Of a stretch of 64,000 nt of DNA, positions 23,124 through 35,128 are shown one piece after another. The DNA is taken from positions 186,001-250,000 of the forward strand of contig JAQGDQ010000224.1 in NCBI GenBank assembly GCA_030141605.1, read 5' to 3'. A program made the translations under genes and the position numbers. The DNA is from Tubiluchus corallicola (Eukaryota > Priapulida > Priapulimorpha > Priapulimorphida > Tubiluchidae). Position 1 is the stretch's first letter, and each line of letters opens with the position of its first letter. The notes under the pieces were generated by a model that made no database searches, had not been told where the DNA came from, and saw only the letters and a program-made list of their open reading frames with translations.

Positions 23124-26100
23124 ATGGCTTCTGGTGCACTATTTGGCAGTTCAACAGCTCGAGGCCAGAGTAAGAATTTGGTGGAATTTCGAGCAGGAAA
23201 AATGACTATGAAGGGAAAGATGGTGCACCCAGATAAAAGAAAGGGTCTTGTTTATGTACACCAAAGTGATGATTCTCTTATTCACTTTTGTTGGAAAGAG
23301 CGGTCAACAGGAACTATTGAAGATGTAATTTTCGTTTTACATTTATTTTTTAAGGAGATTAGCAGGATTAGCTATTTGTCACAATTGTGTTTGAAAGTGA
23401 TAGCTGCCATTTAAATTGTAAATGAATATACTTTCGTATACTTTGAATGTTAGTAGAGAATCTGAGTAAAAAAACCAGCTAGGTTATTTACTAAGTGCTG
23501 TGAGCTCCATTTTTGCGTTTATTTGTCGTCTGCAATAATTGCATGGGGAACATGTTTACTCAACTGTACGGTGGTCGCCGTGTGCCGCCAGGGAGGCATG
23601 TACTGCCTCATCGTGTACAGCGGCGGAGTGTACCTCAACATGGGTGTACCATGATTGAGGGTGCTTCAGTGATGTGTGTGTTTGTCATAATTTTAGATTT
23701 TTAGTCAAATCAAAATTAACAAAAAATATTGTGTCACTATACTACTTATCTTTCACTCCACTTTACAAAGTACCACTTCCATACAATTAACAGTGATTAT
23801 GCAAGAACTGAAAACATGCCTATTTCACTTAGTATTGTTAAGTTCTTTATTATGACATTTTAATTAATTGAACTTAAAAACAGGCAGTATGAGCCTGAGT
23901 TATGATAACTAGAGCTAGTGTCAAAAGAAAAACTTTGTAAGATAGCTGGTATTGCATCAGATTCTATCAGAAATTTCTGATGCAACAAAAGTGCTACGAC
24001 TGCATGCTTTACCAGGTATCTTGCAGGGATCATAATAAATTGTTTCGACCACACAAATATTTACAGCAGTGCAACAGGATTACCGTTTTCTCATGAAAGC
24101 ACTGAACAGTTTGCTTTCTAGCTTACTATTTTAAATGTAAGTCAACTCACCCAACAGTGAAATTCCAGCATATCTTACAGATGCTAAATAAACCAACAGA
24201 ATTAATAAATTTTACAGCATGACAGCAAATAAATGAATCTTGTAGTTGTTAAACCACCATGATAGTGAACAAATAAATATACATTAATAGGAAATAAAGA
24301 ACTACAAGAGCTTTGTTTTGAAAGCTGTAAGAAATAAAGCAAAGTGAAAGAAAATTCAAACAGGGCAAGGTGCTGCTTTGGCCACTGCATTTTTCGCATT
24401 TAATTGTGTTTTGAAATTTGGAGGTACCTCTTCTTCAGCATTTAGATTGCATTTTAAACAGGAGAGCTTGAATAAGTGTGACTTAGCGGAGCAAACCAAA
24501 TATAATACATGCTCAGTCAGTAAACAAATGTGAAGATGTAGGGCAATAAACTTGTTCAGTTCTTGACCAAACGTCTTTTGCCTTGCAATACATTTTCATG
24601 TAGTAATGTGATTTTGTACTTGTGAGTCAAATAAATGCCAACATTGTGACAGATTTTGTAATTCTGTATAGCTTGGTTTAATTTATGCTTTTGTTTTAGG
24701 ATTTAATTATATTTCCTGATGATTGCGAATTCAAGCATGTTCCGCAGTGCACTACAGGACGTGTGTATGTGCTGAAATTTAAAAATAATACTTCACGGAA
24801 ACTGTTTTTCTGGCTACAGGTACGTTCCAGATGTCTCTAGTTAAACTGTCATTGCCATTACTGTTAATAAAGTAATTACAAGATTTAATCCAAGTTGTAT
24901 TTAATGCAATATGCCTCTTCATTTTAATACAGGAGCCCAAGACGGATAAGGATGAAGAAAACTGCAAGAAAGTTAATGAATATATTAACAATCCACCTAC
25001 CCCTGGATCTACCAGGACTGGTGGTGCTGGTGGCGGACTTGCATCTGAACTTGGATCAGCCCTTGGTAAGAAACTATTTCCTTGGTTTGTCAGAACTCTG
25101 TCTGTTTTCATATTGACGTTTGGTGGTGATATGTTTTCGAGTGGCAGTATTACTATTTACAAAGAAAAATGTTTAATATAAGAAAGTCTAGAGTCATCTC
25201 AACACAGCAGTCTTCAACTTGCAACAATCTATGTGACTTTGTACAGCTTGATTTTATGACTGGACATATATTATGATAATATAAAGGAAACAATATGATT
25301 TAAGAATAATATTGTACATGATATCTCTACTATACTTCTTGACTTTAGTCCAACTTGTCTTACTTTGGCAACTGGCTGTAAATGTTTGTTAATATGATAT
25401 CAGACAGTGATTCGATGCAAGTGATTTTTAATGAATTTCCTTACTATTTCTTATTTAGGTGAGAGTGACATTCAGAGTTTTCTAGGTGGGATGAATCAGC
25501 AACAGTTAATGCAGCTGTTGGGTAAGTGGAAAAAAGTAGATAATATTCTTGATTTATCATTATTATGTACACTAGTTGTAGTTGTTTTATTGGCTGCTAC
25601 TGCCTGAATGTTGATTGTGATGGTCAGGCATCCTTTACTCACAATTTGATGCAGGTCTTCCACAAGGATCTGTGTTAGTACCTATTCTATTTTCATTCTA
25701 CGTCAGTCATTTCCTGACAGCAGTCTTTCACATATGCAGTCATTTGTGTTGACATTTCAACTTACAGTCCTGTCTCAAAGAAGTGGCTTTTCCGTCAGCT
25801 CTCATACAATCTTCACTATTTAAAATAAAATAAAAAAATTACTGATACGAGACCATAGCTCAACTGATCTGTGATATTGAAAGGAAATTACTGTGACTCA
25901 CATTGAATAATTATTTTTGTAGGAGACTAATAGTATTAGTTTTTATTGTATACATTTTGTCTAGCATTCCTATTTGGATGAGTGACAGTCCCTGCCTCTT
26001 GGAAATTACAGAACATTCTTATGAAATTACACCTTAACTCTCAAGTGGATAAACTTGGAATTATAGAAGGTTCTTGCTGTGGAAAAATTTTACACTAGGG

Positions 26101-29100
26101 TTATGTTATCACTAGTTGTGCTTACTAGGTCTAAGATTATGTTTCTAAGTTAATGTTAATTATTAAAAAAACATTTTTGTTATAAATAATGAAATACTCG
26201 TGTTAGATCATTAGTTAACATGAAGCATGGTCTGATAAATCATTTTTGCTTTAAGTGAAAATATTCACGTAAAATGGTATTCTTAGTGTCGCAATCTTTT
26301 ATAAGTGCTGACTATGCCCTGATCATAAAGCGCAATGATACTCTGCTTCCATTATCATCTTGTTCTCCTCTTTGCAATGTCCGTCAAAGTATAAGAATAA
26401 CCGTCCAGTTACAAGAAGATTGAAAAAGTTGTTTTGACATTTTATACCAATACTGCCTTTTTGCATACAATGCTTGCATAGGCAGTAACACTGTAATAAA
26501 CATGTAAATTTAAACTTCCTGCGATGACTGTTAGACGCAGCCATTTTGACGATAAATCATTTGAAACAAGTTTAGATAACATTCTGTAAAGTTTGAAAAA
26601 ATAATTAGCGCATTTGTAGCGTCGCTAACTAAGTAAAATTTTAAATTAATGTATCTTGTCAATATGATCAGTAATGCTTTTTTTGGTTAATGAGTGGTCC
26701 ATTGTGGCAGATGAGGCAACGACTTTTTGCCAATTGGTGAAAACATTTTAAATAACTAATAATTTTCTTTGCTAATTACATAAATCTTTCAAGTAGGTAA
26801 ACAAAATGCTAAGTAATATAACTTTGCCTGAAAACTTTTTTGCGACATAGTTTAACATTTCGTTTTCTTGCTCTTATTTACGTTGTGCATATTTGACGTC
26901 GCATAACGGCGCAGGTTGGAACAGCGTTGTGAGAGATTTAAGATGAAAACAAACAGAAATTCCTCTCTATGCGAGTACTATATACTTGCTATAATATTGC
27001 TATAAAGTAATATAATTTTTAAGGTAATTTTTCTGAAACCTTTTTGGGTACCCCTTTTCTTGTCCTTTAATAGTGAATCAATTGTACATAAATGTTGCAA
27101 AATTGAAAAAAATTATATAATAAAAGTTTTTGCAAAAACAAGAAAAAACACTAATCAGATCTAAATTGGGGAAAAACGATTTTCCATACTGTGAGTAAGC
27201 ATTACAGCTTACTCATGACCAAACCAAATACACTGGCAGTTGAAAATAAGCATTGTGAATAAGATACTTCATATGTATGACATATATGTCTATTAATATC
27301 TATAGTAAATGTATCACCTGGTTTCTAGGCGGGATGGGTGGCCTGCAAGCTTTGGGTGGTCCCTCCAGTACAAGCTTGACATCATCTACATCGGCTCCAG
27401 CTAGGTCAGCTTCTACTACGTCTACAGCGGCATCACAGTCCGTTTCCAATGCCAGCACAACGCAAGCTGGCGCTACTGAAGAAGCCACTCCTAAACCACC
27501 CAGTGATGGAGCTGCCGCAATACAGTTAGGAGACTTGCAAGATATCTTAGCTGGCATACCAGGTGAGTGAGTTTCCTGCAAATCTTTTAAGCAATTTGTT
27601 TTTTTTTTTAGTTTGTGAATTAGCTGTTTATTTACGTTCTCTTTATGTCTGACAGTACTTGAAAATCAAGTACATGTTATACAATCTAATTTGATTTCAT
27701 AGTGGAATATGACGTAGATTTTTATGTTTGACTTACCGTATATACTCGCATATAAGCCTACATCGCATATAAGCCGACCCCCTAAAACTGCTTTAAAATG
27801 GCCAGTTTTTGCAAAAACCCGTATATAAGCCGACCATCAACTTGTCTAATTTTACTCCATACCCAATCAACAAAATTGATCCCTTTTTGTTAATTGGGTA
27901 TTTTTGGTTCATAGAAATTTTTTACTATAAAGATGTAAAATGCTTACTTTTATGTTACATACTAGAAGAAATAGAAGAAATTATACATTTTCATATGAAT
28001 AAAGAAGAAAATATTTTGTTTCCTATGTATTCACAAAAAATTATAACATTTCTGTTTATAATTTAACATAGTGCTCTTAAAAATAATTAGAAACCTTCAA
28101 AATCATTGTCACTACCACCCTCATCGTCTGACTCACCAAACAGCTTTCTCCATTCCTCTTTTGTGTACTGAACATTGTCATCATCCCACAGTACCACATC
28201 TGCATCATCTTCGCTGTCTGAGGCTGTTTCCTGAGTCTCCTCCTGCCACAGGTAGTCGTCTTCAGTGCCATCTAATTTGTTGCTAAATTATCAAAATTCA
28301 GCACACTTTTAAATTCTGTGGCCACATGCTCACGTTTGCCTCAGTTTGCCTCATTGGTTTGCTGTTCCTCTATAAGCCACGTGACCCTCGTCTCCCCACG
28401 CGCTGCCTACCAATTGGCTGATGACGTCGGCTTCACCACTAGCTGTAGCTTGATTACGGCTCGCAACTGGTGACACACAGTGGTGTATTGCTAAATAAAA
28501 AGTAGGTGGATGGCTAGTCTCAAGACTTACCATTTTACATTCGCAAATTTGAAAGAAATTGACATTATTTAAAACCGTTTTTTGAAAAAATGAAAACAAA
28601 TAGATTTAATATTAAACCCGTATACATTTTTAATATTTTTTATCTAATGAATACAAAAAGCAGACATTTATTGAAATGTGAATTTTTTCTAAAAAAAAAA
28701 GTGGGTGGACGGCGATCCATCACGATCCCCCTCCAATACACCACTGGTGACACACAACCAAATAAAGAGTCAGATAGCGATGAAAATGTGTGGCTGGAAA
28801 ATTGGCATTAGTGTCTGTCCTTGTGTTCATTTTGTTTCATGCGCATATAAGTCGACCCACTGATTTCAGTATTGTATTTTATAGTTCTAAATTCCGCTTA
28901 TATGCGAGCATATACGGTATATTTTTCACTTCTGAAAGTCATTACTTCAAATTTTCTATACTGACCAGTAATACGCATTACTGGTTTTACATTTTATTGT
29001 GTTCTAATCTGTTTACTTGTAGTTAAAGCACATTTTATTTCGGAAATGGCAGCTGTATTTTATTATCATTAATGCTTGTCGACTTATCATTAATGCTCTA

Positions 29101-32100
29101 TAATTATTTTTTGCTTTGAGAGTTTATTTTTTACCAGTTTTGAAATTTATTTCAGTGCCTCAAGGTGAATCGGCAAAGCCAGGTGAGTGTCTTCACATTT
29201 TTAATTATTTAATGCAAACTGACGATAAAGCTTAAGTAATTATTCGTGAAATCTGACGTAAAGTTTGTGAGCAGCTGATGGCTGACTTGCCTGCTTCCAG
29301 AATTGTACAAGCAAAACAACTAGGAATGATAGCAGATTGAAGCTCAAGTTCGGGTAGGCTTAGCTGATGCAATGGCATTACTCGGGTTTGGGCTAGGACA
29401 AGTGAGACCATGATTCTCACTATTAATTCTTGTGGCCTAACATAAATTACCGTATTTTCCCATGTATATACCCTTGTGTATAAGAGACCCCTTCAATTTT
29501 TAGGCAAAAATTCTGGAAAAAAGTTTTTTGGTAATGAATAACTTTATTCATCATAGAAATCATTAAATTAAGCAGAGAGCTTATGCAGATGCGTTGATTG
29601 GCTGCAGAACAATCGATTTCTCTCCAATACCAAAGAGACATTTAAAAAAATAATAACTTACCCGGTACATTAATTTTATCATTAGAATTTAGCCATGGAG
29701 AAGATTTATTGAAAGGAAACTATAATTATTCGAAATAAAACAGTTGTAGAGCACTTATTTCTTTAAAATCATTAGTGTCACAATTTATGCATCTTATTGA
29801 AAAGACTTACTCCCATGTATAAGAGACCCCCTATTTTTAAAGTGAAAATTCTGAGCAAAAAAGGGTCTCTTATACACGGGAAAATACGGTAGCTTCTTAG
29901 GTTTCTAACGCAGAATTTGCGAATTATATCCTAATTTTGTTGTTTTAACAAAACATTGATTGTCAATGTACTTATAAGGCATAAGTATTTGTTTATTGCA
30001 AAACAAATCTATTGAATTGACATATTATCATCACTGTGACCATTTTTATAAACAATTCTGTTTAGATGATGATCTGTTTAATTTTTCATGATACTTCTTT
30101 CTTGTTTTGTACTTCTGTACAGTGAAACAATTAAAATTTATTATATCTAAACCAGAAAACTTTTTTCTAATTGATCTTTCAAGACGTTTTCGCATGGCAC
30201 AAGTGACCATTTTAAAGCTACTTATGGAATTTAAAATTTGTTAAAAATGTGTGGCTTTGGTGATCTTCAAATCCATCAGTGCTTCAACAGTTGACTGTTA
30301 TTTATTAATCAAACTACTGGAAAGTGTTAAATATTCCAGTTATAATGCAATGATTCTCCTTGCAAAACAAAGCAATGAGCAAAGTAGCAAGAGAAAATGT
30401 TGCATGAGTGGTAGTACAGTGACATCTTTGGGTTGAGAGGAATAGCTGTGCTGTAGTTAAGCAACACCTGTCTGGTTCAGTAAACACATGGGCAACTGGC
30501 AGATTACTGCCTCTGGGTGCCTTACTGCGTCCTGGAATTTCTCCCATTCCGGACCGAATTAAACGCTCGAGTTTACTAATGTTTAATTATTTAATATTGC
30601 AACTAAAAATTTATAAAAACAAGTAGTTTTAACGTTAATTTTATTTGTGTTGTTTTTGCACGTAGATGTTGACCTGACAAGTTCATTTACTGCAGATAAT
30701 CTAACGCCGATTATTAACAATCCGGCGTTTCAAAACCAGTTGATACAGCTGATGCCAGAGGGCGCTGAGGTGCCACATACCCCAGAGGAACTCCGCGCTA
30801 CCATTCAGTCTCCTCAATTCCAACAGGTAAATTTAACGAACCATTTAGACGTTTTTCTTTAAACAGATGCGCCTGCAGTGAATTGTGTGTCTGCAAAAGA
30901 ATTAGACTAAGACAGAGCTCTTTGCTGTTGGGACATCAGCTGGGCCAATAATGAACAGAACTAGGCTAATGGGCTACTTTACACCAAGTGACGGTGCCAT
31001 AGCATCCCGACACGACATAGTAAGATGTAATAGCTTTCACGTTCTACACTCAGTTCGCAAATACTGAGGGTCTGCTACGTACGTACTTACCAATAGCTAA
31101 TAGCTGTAGCCTAGCCCTAGAGTGCCAGATTTTAAAGGGTCAGTGTTAAAGAATTTTTATTCTCCTTGGAAAGTGCGTATCCTCTCATATTCATGTAGTG
31201 CATTTTATACCTCGCCACATTTAGCTGTGCAATTACTACATACAGTATTAGCATTAGTATTAGTAAAAGTGATACATCACAAGCAGTTGCGCAGCATATC
31301 TAGATTTAAGCTCTATGTACATGTAATTAACAATAACTACTAGGTAATAGTGCTACTAAGACACCAATTTTTGCATTGCTGTTCATGTATAAACATCCAT
31401 AATAGAGATGGGTGGTACTGTACTACCAGGCTAGGGTACCATATTGTCTTGATACACTCCTGTAGGTGTCTACATAAGATCTACGTTCCTACAATAATTC
31501 TGATGTCTAAACAAAGTCTACAAATAGGAAATTAAGGTCTACAATAAATCTACAAAGTCAGTCTACAACACTGTTTTATTTATTTGTTTTGTTTGATGAC
31601 TTTTAGGCTTTGGGTACATTTTCTGCAGGCCTTCAGTCGGGACAACTTGGACCATTAATGTCGGAGTTTGAGCTTGGTGAGACTGTTGTTGCTGCCGCTG
31701 CACAGGGAGGTGTGTATTTTCTTACAAAATGAACTAGTACTTATATTACTAAGATTGGTTAATGTGTAAGTACATTAGAGGTACCACTGCTTTGGAATTG
31801 CATTTTAACTTTTCAGTGTATAAACTGTGCTGAAGTGCTTTTTAGATTCTAATCAACTATTAAACGTTATTTGCAAAATGTAGCAAATTATCACTATGTT
31901 TATTGAGCGATGACCGTTTCGGTTACTATAGACATTAAACTATAAATCTAGCCAAAAAAATAAATGATACGTTAATGATAAAAAGCCACAATCTGAAACT
32001 ACAAAACGACAATTGTCAAAATAAACGAGAATGTAACAGGAAGAAATGCAGAAAAATTCGTAGAAGCTGGTTCTTTCATGTATGTAACAAACTATATATA

Positions 32101-32958
32101 GAGTGCCCATTGTAAATGCGTAGCATTCAAAGGCAGTTTTTTCTTTGGATTTCTGGGCATGTGTGATATAGCTGCTTTACATTATGCACTTTTCCTTTTC
32201 TTCCTCTTTTCCTGCCTCACCCACTCTCCTGTTTTCTGCAGATCTCCAGCCAAAACCACGTTCCTCTAGAAAAAGAGAGTATTCATTTGATGATGATAGT
32301 TGTGTTGTGAAAAGACGGAGGCAAGACAGTCATTCTGATAGTCTGTCTGATGACAGTGACATTGGTAGGAGAAATTAGTCCCAGTCACATTATACAATCC
32401 ATTTCATTTAATATGTTTCACTTCACCCCCATGCAAGCGGGAATCCACCATTCAGTGGCAGGTCTGCTGAATGTGGATGGTTGTGGTAAGACCGGAAAGT
32501 GTCTCATTATCAATGCTGTGTCTTTAAAGTGATAAAATGAACCATTAAACCAACAGATGGGTCTTTACCTCATTCAGGTATCAATACATTCCCCTTCTGC
32601 AAGATAAAGCCACAGAATTAGTATGATAAACGAAACCCTAGAGTAAGAATGAAACTAGTTCACCCATCCATTTACTGACTAGCCTCAGCGCGATTTTTAA
32701 TTTCGTTCGCCAAGCATCATGTTATGATCACTTGATAGGCTTTAACATCCACTACTAATTTAGTTTGTTATAAGTAAAGTAAGTGAAATCAGAATTGATT
32801 TTCGTTTGTAATGCTTTACACTTGGCTTTGCAGATGTAGAAAAGTTTGTTCATGCACTGCAAGCTGCACTAAATGAAGAGAAAAAGCAAAGTGCGGAGGG
32901 GGAGTCGAGCAAGAAAGATGATGCTGATGAAGACGATGATGAAATGGCTTTAGATTAA
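23124..32958 (+). CDS. ADRM1: ADRM1/Rpn13, proteasomal ubiquitin receptor
   Basis: Binds ubiquitin chains and RPN2 through an N-terminal Pru domain, and recruits the deubiquitinase UCH37/UCHL5 through a C-terminal DEUBAD domain (known family roles). Nine exons: 23124-23324, 24700-24819, 24933-25065, 25459-25521, 27329-27562, 29156-29182 (27-bp microexon), 30666-30826, 31607-31709, 32834-32958. The frame closes to 388 aa plus TAA (human 407). Pru spans about residues 15-125 ([39 protein letters not shown]). A Ser/Thr/Ala-rich linker follows, then DEUBAD from about residue 235 ([57 protein letters not shown]), and the acidic tail DDDEMALD resembles the human end. Introns 5 and 6 hold TIR elements and intron 4 a LINE fragment. 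An extra in-frame exon is possible at 32242-32364. Confidence 0.97.
25645..25729 (+). pseudogene. Fragment of a non-LTR retrotransposon reverse transcriptase
   Basis: One frame reads [20 protein letters not shown]. This matches the conserved GxPQGSVLxPxLF block of LINE-type reverse transcriptases (fingers/palm region). Nothing before or after it in any frame continues the domain, so it is a short decayed remnant inside ADRM1 intron 4. Confidence 0.7.
27734..28919. mobile_element. TIR element with TACCGTATAT ends and transposase remnant
   Basis: The terminal inverted repeats, about 23 bp (27734-27756 and 28897-28919), begin TACCGTATATACTCGCATAT and TACCGTATATGCTCGCATAT and differ at one base. 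If the TA at each end is the target site, the TIR proper starts CCGTATAT. The motif GCATATAAGCCGAC is repeated subterminally at 27767 and 27824. A minus-strand coding remnant at 28087-28287 suggests the element once carried a transposase. The TA target fits Tc1/mariner-pogo (inference). It lies in ADRM1 intron 5. Confidence 0.8.
28087..28287 (-). pseudogene. Acidic C-terminal remnant of a transposase-like protein
   Basis: A minus-strand frame of 66 codons without a Met ends in TAA. It is strongly acidic, with tryptophans: [20 protein letters not shown], then [20 protein letters not shown] before the end. Such low-complexity D/E/S tails are typical of pogo/jerky-type DDE transposases (established knowledge). 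It lies inside the TIR element 27734-28919. No catalytic domain is visible; the rest has decayed or was deleted. Identification is by composition and context only. Confidence 0.5.
29448..29891. mobile_element. MITE with TACCGTATTTTCCC ends
   Basis: The terminal inverted repeat begins TACCGTATTTTCCCATGTAT on the left and TACCGTATTTTCCCGTGTAT on the right (reverse complement). TATAAGAGACCCC recurs just inside both ends and again at 29818. It is 444 bp with no transposase. The TACCGTAT head resembles that of the neighbouring element 27734-28919, so the two are probably related families. It lies in ADRM1 intron 6. Confidence 0.85.
32242..32364 (+). CDS. ADRM1: Candidate in-frame cassette exon of ADRM1
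   Basis: A 123-bp open segment is preceded by a long pyrimidine tract and TTTTCTGCAG and followed by GTAGGA. Exon 8 leaves one base (G). This segment begins AT and again leaves G, and exon 9 begins AT, so it can be included or skipped without changing frame. Inclusion adds 41 residues: [13 protein letters not shown], then KRRRQ, then [12 protein letters not shown]. The basic clusters resemble a bipartite nuclear localisation signal and the rest an acidic serine-rich stretch. It would lie inside DEUBAD, just before the helix [12 protein letters not shown]. Splicing is inferred from sequence only. Confidence 0.6.
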
Positions 32959-33037
32959 GATGGGTGGGAAGCCAGTTTTGTTAATTTGCACTTGGCTGTG
33001 CAGCCACTGTGCATTAGTGTGTAAATTGTATTGTTTC

Positions 33038-33043
33038 AATAAA
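33038..33043 (+). terminator. AATAAA polyadenylation signal of ADRM1
   Basis: A canonical AATAAA lies 80 bases after the ADRM1 stop codon, followed within 30 bases by T/GT-rich sequence (TTTTTGTTAG), as expected for a cleavage site. Confidence 0.75.
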
Positions 33044-33454
33044 TATGTAATTTGCTCGAATTTTTGTTAGGCTTTAAAAGGTTTTGCTTTCTTTAATATC
33101 TGCTTGTGTGATTTATATGAAAATTGTGTACTTTGTTTAAAGTATTGTAACAAAGTTTTTATGAAAAATCGTTTTGTAGGGGTTTTTGAAACAGCAGTAA
33201 TTATTCTGTTGGAGAGATTTTTTATGAATTTGGTGATAAAGTTGCTGAGTGTTGACAAGTACTGCTGCTGGAATAATTGTAAAATGTTGTCAGTGATAAA
33301 TTAAAAAGTAAACTACAGAATTTTACTTAATGCATATATCCTTGATTCAGTACATATAATAAAATATCAAGGAAAAAGTAGTACAGATAGTGTGTGAAAA
33401 GTTTACTTTTCGTTTGTCAACTTGCAAACATCTAATAAATCTTCAGGTAAATGT

Positions 33455-35128
33455 TTCATACAGTCAGTCTCCCAGCTACAGTGTTTCATATAGCCAGTCT
33501 CCAATTACAGTGTTTCATATGGGCAGCCTTCAGTTACAGTGTTTCATATTGCCAGCCTTCGGTTACAGTGTCTCATACTATCAGCCTTCAGTTACAGTAT
33601 CTCATACTGTCAGCCTTCAGTTACAGTGTCTCATACTGCCAGCCTTCAGTTACAGTATCTCATACTGCCAGCCTTCAGTTACAGTGTCTCATACTGTCAG
33701 CCTTCAGTTACAGTGTTTCATACTGCCAGCCTCCAGTTACAGTGTTTCATACTGTCAGCCTTCAGTTAGTGTTTCATACTGCCAGCCTTCAGTTACAGTG
33801 TTTCATACTGCCAGCCTTCCGTTACAGTATTTTACTGCCAGTCTTCAGTTACAATGTTTCATACTGCCAGCCTTCAGTTACAGTGTTTCATACTGCCAAC
33901 CTTCAGTTAGTGTTTCATACTGCCAACCTTCAGTTACAGTGTTTCATACTGTCAGCCTCCTGTTACAGTGTTTCATACTGTCAGCCTCCTGTTACAGTGT
34001 TTCATACTGTCAGCCTTCAGTTACAGTGTTTCATACTGTCAGCCTTTAGTTACAGTATCTCATACTGTCAGCCTTCAGTTACAGTGTTTCATACTGTCAG
34101 CCTCCTGTTACAGTGTTTCATACTGTCAGCCTTTAGTTACAGTGTTTCATACTGTCAGCCTTTAGTTACAGTATCTCATACTGTCAGCCTTCAGTTACAG
34201 TGTTTCATATTGTCAGCCTCCTGTTACAGTGTTTCATACTGCCAACCTTCAGTTACAGTGTTTCATACTGTCAGCCTCCTGTTACAGTGTTTCATACTGT
34301 CAGCCTCCTGTTACAGTGTTTCATACTGTCAGCCTTCAGTTACAGTGTTTCATACTGTCAGCCTTTAGTTACAGTATCTCATACTGCCAGCCTTCAGTTA
34401 TAGTGTTTCATACTGTCAGCCTCCAGTTACAGTGTTTCATACTGTCAGCCTTTAGTTACAGTATCTCATACTGTCAGCCTTCAGTTACAGTGTTTCATAC
34501 TGTCAGCCTTTAGTTACAGTTTCTCATACTGCCAGCTTTCAGTTACAGTGTTTCATACTGTCAGCCTCCTGTTACAGTGTTTCATACTGCCAGCCTCCAG
34601 TTACAGTGTTTCATACTGCCAGCCTTCAGTTACAGTATCTCATACTGCCAGCCTTCAGTTACAGTGTTTCATACTGTCAGCCTCCAGTTACAGTGTTTCA
34701 TACACTCAGCCTTTAGTTACAGTATCTCATACTGTCAGCCTTCAGTTACAGTGTTTCATACTGTCAGCCTTTAGTTACAGTTTCTCATACTGCCAGCTTT
34801 CAGTTACAGTGTTTCATACTGTCAGCCTCCTGTTACAGTGTTTCATACTGCCAGCCTCCAGTTACAGTATCTCATACTGTCAGCCTTTAGTTACAGTTTC
34901 TCATACTGCCAGCCTCCAGTTACAGTGTTTCATACTGCCAGCCTCCAGTTACAGTGTTTCATACTGCCAGCCTTCAGTTACAGTGTTTCATACTGCCAGC
35001 CTTCAGTTACAGTATCTCATACTGCCAGCCTCCAGTTACAGTGTTTCATACTGCCAGCCTTCAGTTACAGTATCTCATACTGCCAGCCTTCAGTTACAGT
35101 GTTTCATACTGTCAGCCTCCAGTTAGTC
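33455..35128. repeat. 29-bp minisatellite, about 57 copies
   Basis: The consensus unit is CATACTGTCAGCCTTCAGTT followed by ACAGTGTTT. Common variants are TGCCAGCC/TGTCAGCC, CTTCAG/CTCCAG/CTCCTG/CTTTAG and GTGTTTCA/GTATCTCA. It starts about 0.5 kb past the ADRM1 stop, between the 3' ends of ADRM1 and Staufen. Since 29 is not a multiple of three, each plus frame cycles through all three readings every 87 bp and stays open; the resulting frames of up to 305 codons are artefacts. Single-base gaps and units of 26 bp occur (for example near 33768 and 33908). Confidence 0.97.

Noticed and set aside
27300-27581. Minus-strand 93-codon frame
   Set aside because: Antisense of ADRM1 exon 5 with no independent support.
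30240-30560. Possible SINE or tRNA-derived sequence in ADRM1 intron 6
   Set aside because: GC content is somewhat higher, but I found no A/B boxes, tail or repeat copy within the window.
459-32958. A functional ubiquitin-proteasome cluster (CAND1 and ADRM1 within 10 kb)
   Set aside because: The genes are separated by CHMP4, are on different strands and share no visible regulatory element; proximity alone is not evidence.
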